From the NCBI GenBank assembly GCA_029938595.1, contig JAOZUP010000089.1, positions 1 through 11,652 of the forward strand: 11,652 nucleotides of DNA, in the 5' to 3' direction. The translations under genes and the position numbers were made by a program. Every line of letters begins with the position of its first letter. The first letter of the stretch is position 1. Below are positions 6,819 to 11,652 of the stretch, piece by piece. Under the pieces are notes generated by a model. That model made no database searches. It saw only the letters and a list, made by a program, of their open reading frames with translations, and was not told the origin of the DNA. The DNA comes from Thermoanaerobaculales bacterium (lineage in GTDB: Bacteria; Acidobacteriota; Thermoanaerobaculia; Thermoanaerobaculales; Sulfomarinibacteraceae).

Positions 6819-9361
6819 TCATCGTCCGGAGACCATGATGCTGCGAGCAGGGTCACGTCGTCGTACGGAGTGTGGCCGCAGGTGAAAGCTTCGATCTCCT
6901 CGAGAAGATAGTTCACCACATTCTGCGGGTCGGCGGGGGCAGATATCAGACACTCTGCCAAGCGGTCCTCGCCGAAGAACTCACCCTCCGGGGACTGGGC
7001 TTCCACAACACCATCAGAGTATGCGACAACCATATCCCCCGGCTCGAACTCGGCCTCGAGGATCCGATGACCGCCTACCCTCAAAGCTCCCAGGGGCACG
7101 CGGTGTTCCGGCATCTCGAGACACTCGACGCCTCCTGAAGCACGCCGCACCATGGGAGGCGGCTGGCCCGCCAGCGTGTAGGACAACATCCCTTCGCCGG
7201 AACGGAAACCGAGGTAGCCGAGTGCCACAAAGCTGCCCGCCTGGAACTCCGCCCGATTTCGCCCCCCACGGAGGCTGTAAAGCCGTTCGTTGGCAAGGCG
7301 GAGGAGTTCCTCGGGCTCGGGGTTGGCAAGCGCCACCGAGTTGAGCACCTCGTGGGCCGCCATCATCATCAGGGCTCCGGAAATCGACTTGCCGGAGACA
7401 TCTCCATACACCACAACGTGCTCGCCATCCATTCGCCCGGGAAGCTCGGTAAAGAAATCTCCGCCGACCTCCTGCGCCGGTCGGCAGACCGCCGCCAGCT
7501 GCCATCCATCTGCCGCCGTCATCTTCTCTGGCAAAAGTGACGACTGGATCGATGCGGCGATCGTGAGCTCTCGTTCGAGCTCCGCCTGACGCGTACGCTC
7601 GTCGAGGAGGATGCTCGTTTCGAGTGCGATGGAGGCCTGGTTGAGGAGGCCGCGCAGCAGTTGGAGCTCCTCCTTTTCAAACGCAGTCTGGCCAGCCTTT
7701 CCAGACAGCAGGATCAAGCCGACCGCCCGCCGGGTGGTCGCCACCAGACCCACCAGTTCCACCCCCGCCTTCGTCAATTTCGAGCTCAGATCCTCCACGT
7801 CGGGGGACAGCAGGCGCAGCGGTGCAAGCTCCTCCAACCGGACCAGCGACCCCTGACGCTTGAGCTGGTCGTGGAGAATGCCGATGACCGGGAGCTCCTC
7901 GGGGAGAGCCTCCGGACCGGCCTGTCGCACCAACCTATCCTCAGACAACAGGTACAGGGCCGAGAAACGCAAACCGAGGAGTTCTGGAAGCCGCTCCACC
8001 AATTGCGCCACCAGCGGACCGATTTCCACCTCCCGGGTAATGGCCTCGCCCATCTCGACCATGGCGCGCTGCAGGCGAAGGCGCTCGGCAAAGAAAAACC
8101 TATCGACCGGGCCTTGCAGCCGCTGTCTCAGAGGCTCGAAGAGGAGCACGATGGCGAGCGCGAAAATCACTGGGAAGTACGGCGAGTCCGCGATTCGGGT
8201 GCCGCGGAAGAGGAGCTGGAACGAGGCGATTCCGAGGGCGTAAACCGCAGTCACCATGGCGGTGGTGACGGTGTAGAGCAAGCTCTTGCGCAGGATGACC
8301 TGGATGTCCAGGAACCCGAACCGGATGATGGCGTAGGCAAAGGTGATCGGCACCAAGATCAGCGGCACCACCCCGTAAAAGAGGAACCGCTCGGTGTTGA
8401 GGAACGACGGAAATGCAACCGCCAGGACAATGAAGGGAACGACCCCGAAAAGGGTGCCGAGAAAGACCAGCCCGGCGCCGCGCCGCTGGAGCTTGTCCGG
8501 CAGATAGCGGGCGCTGAGACCGAGGGCGCCGAGGCCGAGCAGCATATAGCCACCCATCACCCACCAGTTGGTCATCGGTGCGCCGCTGATCAACGCGAGT
8601 GAGTTCCCGGTGCGCCGCGCCCACAGAACCGTACCCATATACACCAGCGGTGGCAGGAGATAAATGGGCAGCATCTTGGAGCTGATGCGCGCGATCCAGC
8701 CGAGAAAATCGGCAACTGGGTCGCGGCGCCACTCCCACACCGGGCGCGGAAAAATCAGAAAGAAGTGGAGAAAGGACGCCGGCAGGAAGAGCAATGCCAT
8801 GGTTCCGGTAGTAAGAACAAAGGTGTCGACCCAGGAGTACGATGCGGGACGCAGCCGGCAGACCAGGAAGAGCATGAAGAGGCTGCACATGGTGTAGAAG
8901 ACCCGAGCCGCGGGAAGACGCGGTTGTCGAAGAACGACGAAAAGGCCGACGCCGAAGAAGAGAAACCCGAGGAGGGCGGCGTAGAGATAGGTAGTGCCGC
9001 CGATCTGCCGCCGGCCGAGCTCCACCTCGACCTCGAAGATGCTGCCGCCCGACCGCACCAGATAAGGAACCGACTCACCGATGTGGTGCTGGTTCAGAAG
9101 CTCCTGGGCGTGGGTCTGGGAGTCGAGAAAGGCCCGGTCGATCCCGACAATCACGTCAGCCGGACGGATTCCGGCACGATCGGCCCCCGAGCCCGGGACA
9201 ACCGCACGCACGACCCGCGCACCCGGTACATCCGCCTCCAGAATGACGCCGTCATACGGGCGCGGCAGGAACATGTCCGCGACCGAGAGAGCGGCAATCA
9301 GGAATGCGAGGATCCCAGGCGCCAACGCCAACGTCAGACGCCTCTGCGAACGCTGCATCAT
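6788..9361 (-). CDS. Membrane PDZ-GAF-SpoIIE/PP2C serine phosphatase (RsbU-like)
   Basis: A probable membrane-bound protein phosphatase that would dephosphorylate an anti-anti-sigma (STAS) partner in a partner-switching cascade. From the ATG at 9361 it has 857 residues. TM1 is at about 11-32. A PDZ-like domain follows at about 48-115 (VVRAVVPGSGADRAGI), likely outside the membrane. Six to eight more hydrophobic segments lie at about 125-410, including FGFLDIQVILRKSLLYT, a pattern common in such sensors. A GAF domain is at about 440-585, a short coiled linker at about 585-605, and the SpoIIE phosphatase domain at 605-840. Metal-binding aspartates are seen in GGDFF (Asp635), YGDVSGKSISGAL (Asp654), YSDGVVEA (Asp783) and PYDDVTLL (Asp834/835), so it should be active. 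The start is uncertain: GTG 9364, ATG 9361 or ATG 9358, none with a strong ribosome site. No anti-sigma or STAS gene is next to it. The last residues are repeat-encoded. Confidence 0.9.
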   Translation of the reverse strand: MMQRSQRRLTLALAPGILAFLIAALSVADMFLPRPYDGVILEADVPGARVVRAVVPGSGADRAGIRPADVIVGIDRAFLDSQTHAQELLNQHHIGESVPYLVRSGGSIFEVEVELGRRQIGGTTYLYAALLGFLFFGVGLFVVLRQPRLPAARVFYTMCSLFMLFLVCRLRPASYSWVDTFVLTTGTMALLFLPASFLHFFLIFPRPVWEWRRDPVADFLGWIARISSKMLPIYLLPPLVYMGTVLWARRTGNSLALISGAPMTNWWVMGGYMLLGLGALGLSARYLPDKLQRRGAGLVFLGTLFGVVPFIVLAVAFPSFLNTERFLFYGVVPLILVPITFAYAIIRFGFLDIQVILRKSLLYTVTTAMVTAVYALGIASFQLLFRGTRIADSPYFPVIFALAIVLLFEPLRQRLQGPVDRFFFAERLRLQRAMVEMGEAITREVEIGPLVAQLVERLPELLGLRFSALYLLSEDRLVRQAGPEALPEELPVIGILHDQLKRQGSLVRLEELAPLRLLSPDVEDLSSKLTKAGVELVGLVATTRRAVGLILLSGKAGQTAFEKEELQLLRGLLNQASIALETSILLDERTRQAELERELTIAASIQSSLLPEKMTAADGWQLAAVCRPAQEVGGDFFTELPGRMDGEHVVVYGDVSGKSISGALMMMAAHEVLNSVALANPEPEELLRLANERLYSLRGGRNRAEFQAGSFVALGYLGFRSGEGMLSYTLAGQPPPMVRRASGGVECLEMPEHRVPLGALRVGGHRILEAEFEPGDMVVAYSDGVVEAQSPEGEFFGEDRLAECLISAPADPQNVVNYLLEEIEAFTCGHTPYDDVTLLAASWSPDDETLERSTSNV

Positions 9362-9414
9362 CACATCATACGCTGCCTAGAGGCATCTTGTTCGCGATGA
9401 GGTCGCAATTTCCC

Positions 9415-9452
9415 AATTCGGAATTCTGAATTCGATTCGGAATGCCGCCCAC
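9415..9452. repeat. Left inverted arm of composite intergenic element A
   Basis: Degenerate heptads (AATTCGG, AATTCTG, AATTCGA) run into AATGCCGCCCAC. The reverse complement of 9630-9669 matches this arm, apart from a 2-nt gap and several changes inside the heptads. The right end of the arm shares GGAATGC(C/T)GCCCA with element B (10887-10899). Confidence 0.7.
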
Positions 9453-9504
9453 CCAATTGAACCACCAAGAACACCAAGGAGTCACGAACGGGGCAACAAA
9501 CACT

Positions 9505-9586
9505 ATCGCTAGCGGTATCGCTATCGCTATCGAATTGGGTGCCATCGATGTGAGGTTTCGATACCGATAGCGATTGCGATAGCGAT
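9505..9586. repeat. TATCGC-type inverted repeat, 28-bp arms
   Basis: The arms 9505-9532 and 9559-9586 are reverse complements at 24 of 28 positions, around a 26-nt loop. Each arm is built of degenerate ATCGCT/CGATAG units. It is nested inside the heptad inverted repeat. It lies downstream of hmgA and upstream of the phosphatase gene, so a transcription-ending hairpin is possible, but there is no U-tract. Confidence 0.75.
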
Positions 9587-9629
9587 CCCGATCGAGCGAT
9601 TGGGCGCGGACGGGCAAACCGGGGGCCGA

Positions 9630-9674
9630 GTGGACGGCATTCCTAATTCCTAATTCCTAATTCCGAATTTCCTA
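9630..9674. repeat. ATTCCTA heptad array and right arm of element A, overlapping the hmgA stop
   Basis: Three perfect ATTCCTA units (9639-9659) and two degenerate units follow GTGGACGGC. Read on the minus strand, the TAG stop of hmgA (9672-9674) begins the first TAGGAAT-like unit. The arm is the inverted partner of 9415-9452. Confidence 0.8.
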
Positions 9675-10832
9675 CCGTACCCAGCTTGTGTTGTAGTTCA
9701 AATCCTCGATCTCCGCGGCAAACGGGGTTGGCAGCAACGGCTTGAAGGTGTCGATCATCACCGCGAGCTCGTCGGTTCGCTCGGTGCCGATCGAGGCCTC
9801 GTATGTGCCGGGATGCGGGCCGTGCGGTAATCCCCGCGGGTGCAGCGTCAGCGAACCAGCCCCAACACCCCTTCGCGAAGTGAAATTGCCTTCGACGTAG
9901 AAAAGAACCTCGTCACAATCCGGCGACGAGTGCGGATAGGGACAGGGAATGGCGCCGTCCGCGAAGTCCACCACTCGCGGCACGAAGGAGCACACCACGT
10001 AGCCGTCGCCGGCAAAGGTGGTGTGGATCGTGGGCGGCAGGTGGATCGCCCCTGTCTTGGGCTGGAAGGCACGGATCGGGAAGGCGAAGGGCCAGACCTG
10101 GCCGTCCCACCCAACCACGTCAAAGGGGTCGTGCGAGAGCTCGAAGGCGGACAGCATGCCGCCGTTCTGGATGATGAGCCGATGCGGCGCATCGAGGCTT
10201 TCAGGTCCTCCGTCCGGCCACTGTGGTTCGACGAAGTCGTGGTGGGTGTATGGGGCGTACATCGAGAGCTGGCCCTCGGGCACCCGGTACTGCTTCGGGA
10301 CACGGACCGGCGAACGCCCCTCCACGGTCAATAGCAGCGCGGGGCCGTCGAGCAGCCACCGGTGCGGCAGGCTCTGAGGCACGTAGACGTAATCCTGCGC
10401 CGAAAAAGGCACCACGCCGAGTGCGGACTCGACACGGCCGGAGCCCTCGTGGACAAAAACCAGCTCGTCGCCGTCAGCGTTGGCGACCAGGGTCGGCTCG
10501 CTCTCCGTGGCGCGGCCGAGCCAGACGCCGATGTCCGGGTTGGTAAACAGCAGCCGCCGCGCGAGAAACGGGCTCCCGCCCGCGCCCTGCCGATCACTCA
10601 GGTAGTGCGAACGACGCAATGGCCCGTTCGTCCCAACCTCCGCCCATCCCGGGTGGCGACCAAGGTCCTCCGCGGACTCGACCCAGTGGGGCGGCTCACG
10701 GTGCCACATGATCGAATAGATCGACTCGAAACCCATACGGGTGAAGCAATGCTCGAAGGTGAGCGTGCCGTCCACCTCGAACACGGTGTGGGGTTTCTTG
10801 GGGATCTCGCCTCGCGTCAAACGGTGGATCAT
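9672..10832 (-). CDS. hmgA: Homogentisate 1,2-dioxygenase
   Basis: The enzyme opens the ring of homogentisate with O2 and Fe(II), giving maleylacetoacetate in tyrosine and phenylalanine breakdown. The product is 386 residues, shorter than the human (about 445) and Pseudomonas enzymes, as in the compact COG3508-like bacterial group. The N-terminal half has VFEVDGTLTFEHCF, a GFESIYSIMWHREPP segment and a cupin core (ANADGDELVFVHEGSG). The C-terminal cupin has HSSPDCDEVLFYVEGNFTSR (His301, Glu308) and LHPRGLPHGPHPG (His337), the likely iron ligands, then ERTDELAVMIDTFKPL. The ATG at 10832 follows GAGGTGA by about 5 nt. Upstream lies hppD on the same strand, the enzyme that makes its substrate, 145 bp away. 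The gap is filled by a heptad inverted repeat. Fumarylacetoacetase and the isomerase are not in view. Confidence 0.92.
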   Translation of the reverse strand: MIHRLTRGEIPKKPHTVFEVDGTLTFEHCFTRMGFESIYSIMWHREPPHWVESAEDLGRHPGWAEVGTNGPLRRSHYLSDRQGAGGSPFLARRLLFTNPDIGVWLGRATESEPTLVANADGDELVFVHEGSGRVESALGVVPFSAQDYVYVPQSLPHRWLLDGPALLLTVEGRSPVRVPKQYRVPEGQLSMYAPYTHHDFVEPQWPDGGPESLDAPHRLIIQNGGMLSAFELSHDPFDVVGWDGQVWPFAFPIRAFQPKTGAIHLPPTIHTTFAGDGYVVCSFVPRVVDFADGAIPCPYPHSSPDCDEVLFYVEGNFTSRRGVGAGSLTLHPRGLPHGPHPGTYEASIGTERTDELAVMIDTFKPLLPTPFAAEIEDLNYNTSWVR

Positions 10833-10861
10833 CTTGTCACCTCGCCCCGGTCAGATGAGAA

Positions 10862-10972
10862 ATTAGGAATGAGGAGTTAGGAATTTGGAATGCTGCCCAG
10901 CCCTCCTCCGAGATAGCAACAGGTGGGTGGGTAGCTGTCCGCATTCCTAATTCCGAATTCCTAATTCCTAAT
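10862..10972. repeat. Composite intergenic element B: inverted heptad arms between hppD and hmgA
   Basis: The left arm 10862-10893 (TAGGAAT-type units from 10864 to 10891) and right arm 10941-10972 (ATTCCTA-type units from 10943) are reverse complements at about 28 of 32 positions, with a 47-nt core. In RNA this would make a long hairpin inside the presumed hppD-hmgA transcript. The inner edge of the left arm (GGAATGCTGCCCA) matches that of element A. Confidence 0.78.
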
Positions 10973-10980
10973 TCATTCTA
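10943..10980. repeat. ATTCCTA heptad array overlapping the hppD stop
   Basis: Units ATTCCTA, ATTCCGA, ATTCCTA and ATTCCTA run in register from 10943 to 10970, followed by degenerate ATTCATTCTA. The final CTA is the reverse complement of the hppD TAG stop. Confidence 0.8.
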
Positions 10981-11652
10981 TGAGCCTGCTCCTGCTTTCA
11001 GCTGCCCTTCCGCTGCCACCCGCTCGATTTGGTCGCGCTCGATGGATTCGAAGAGGGCGCGGAAGTTCCCTTCGCCAAAGCCGCGCGCGCCCTTGCGCTG
11101 GATGACCTCGTAAAAGAACGGTCCAGCCCCGTCATCACCGTGGAGCAGCCCGCCCTCGACCATGAATATCTGCAGCAGGTAGCGGTCGTCGTCGCCGTCG
11201 ACCAGGATGCCAAGGCGCTGCATCTCGTCGATCCTCTCGTCGAAGTTCGTCACCTTCTGCCGGGCCAGCCGCTCGGGCAGCATGTCGTAGTACGTGGCCG
11301 GGGTGTCCAGGAACTCGATCCCGGAGCGCCGCAGGTTCTCGACGGCGGGCGAGATCACCGGCACGTGAAAGGCAACGTGCTGAACCCCCGGTCCGTTGTT
11401 GGCCTCGATGAATGTGTAGATCTGGCTCGCCTCATAGTTGGGAGTCACGGGCTCGTTGTTGGCGAACTTGATTCCGGAGTCGGAGTCCCACATGACAATC
11501 GAGGCGAGGCCCGAGCCACCCGATTCCGGGGTGATGTCGGCGGTGTGGAAGTGAATCCGCCAGTACTCGGCAAAGCCCATGACATCGCGCAGCCATGTGA
11601 CGTGGGGCTCGATGGTGAGGAAGTTCGAGGTGATGTGATCGATGACCTGGAA
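10978..11652 (-). CDS. hppD: 4-hydroxyphenylpyruvate dioxygenase, C-terminal part (cut by the window edge)
   Basis: The enzyme converts 4-hydroxyphenylpyruvate to homogentisate with O2 and Fe(II), the step before hmgA. The frame is open through the window edge at 11652, giving 224 residues. The family is usually about 350-400, so the N-terminal domain lies outside. An ATG at 11578-11580 is internal, because the homology continues upstream of it (VIDHITSNFL). The three iron ligands are visible: His in IDHI (codon 11635-11637), His in GVQHVAF (11377-11379) and Glu in FFYEVIQRKG (11107-11109). The closing GFGEGNFRALFESIERDQ is the family's C-terminal signature. It shares strand and pathway with hmgA, so co-transcription is likely even though repeats separate them. 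Confidence 0.95.
   Translation of the reverse strand, partial: FQVIDHITSNFLTIEPHVTWLRDVMGFAEYWRIHFHTADITPESGGSGLASIVMWDSDSGIKFANNEPVTPNYEASQIYTFIEANNGPGVQHVAFHVPVISPAVENLRRSGIEFLDTPATYYDMLPERLARQKVTNFDERIDEMQRLGILVDGDDDRYLLQIFMVEGGLLHGDDGAGPFFYEVIQRKGARGFGEGNFRALFESIERDQIERVAAEGQLKAGAGS

Larger units (their letters stand above)
9365..9671. other. 307-bp repeat-rich intergenic region between hmgA and the phosphatase gene
   Basis: No gene is seen here. The 83-codon frame on the minus strand is translated repeat. The region holds an outer inverted heptad repeat (9415-9452 and 9630-9669), an inner TATCGC inverted repeat (9505-9586), a perfect 9-bp inverted pair CACCCAATT/AATTGGGTG (9450-9458 and 9533-9541), and the CACCAAGAACACCAAG tract at 9463-9478. 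It should contain the promoter of the phosphatase gene, but I cannot point to one. Confidence 0.7.

Noticed and set aside
7661..8602. Plus-strand frame of 313 codons opposite the phosphatase
   Set aside because: It is rich in Glu/Gln/His/Asp as antisense of a hydrophobic membrane segment; no start site or motif supports it.
9366..9617. Minus-strand frame of 83 codons with Arg-Tyr and Ile-Ala alternation
   Set aside because: It is translated TATCGC repeat, with no ribosome site.
9639..9674. CRISPR-like array
   Set aside because: Units are 7 bp in direct contact with no spacers, and no cas genes are in view.
1..11652. Insertion sequence or prophage
   Set aside because: No transposase, integrase or phage gene was found; the repeats are short and non-coding.

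Overview
The window is GC-rich bacterial chromosome from an organism I cannot name with certainty. The gene content fits an aerobic or microaerobic soil or marine bacterium. It includes an aromatic amino acid catabolic pair that uses O2, secreted metallopeptidases, a membrane PDZ-SpoIIE phosphatase, and intergenic DNA packed with 7-8 bp tandem repeats. An Acidobacteriota-like (for example Thermoanaerobaculia-type) lineage is my best guess. This is inference from general gene style, not from a marker gene.

Layout: (1) 1-226 is the first copy of a structured dispersed repeat. (2) 285-1253 (+) is a serine O-acetyltransferase for cysteine synthesis. (3) 1254-1848 is a 595-bp gene-free stretch with a heptad array, several GC hairpins, and the second copy of the dispersed repeat. 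(4) On the minus strand are an NfuA-type Fe-S scaffold (1849-2421) and, upstream of it, a very large secreted peptidase (2509-5901). The peptidase joins an M1-like HExxH domain, an M28 aminopeptidase domain and a PDZ domain. (5) A divergent promoter region (5902-6045) separates it from a small secreted protein of unknown function (6046-6777, +). (6) Converging on that gene is a membrane phosphatase with PDZ, multi-TM, GAF and SpoIIE domains (6788-9361, minus). (7) A 307-bp repeat-rich gap follows. (8) Last come homogentisate 1,2-dioxygenase (9672-10832, minus) and the C-terminal part of 4-hydroxyphenylpyruvate dioxygenase (10978 to the window edge, minus). These two are consecutive steps of tyrosine degradation, probably transcribed hppD then hmgA.

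The most unusual signal lies between the genes. Six of the seven gene 3' ends coincide with, or directly abut, a short-period tandem array (TTTCGGA, AACGTTNN or ATTCCTA units), and the stop codon is usually part of the first repeat unit. The seventh (nfuA) ends 11 bp from the large dispersed repeat. Two of the intergenic regions (9415-9669 and 10862-10972) share one architecture: inverted heptad arrays that meet a conserved GGAATGC(C/T)GCCCA boundary and enclose a variable core. The large dispersed repeat forms three hairpins, and the two copies differ mainly in loops or by a paired, compensating change. No transposase, CRISPR array, tRNA or rRNA gene was seen.
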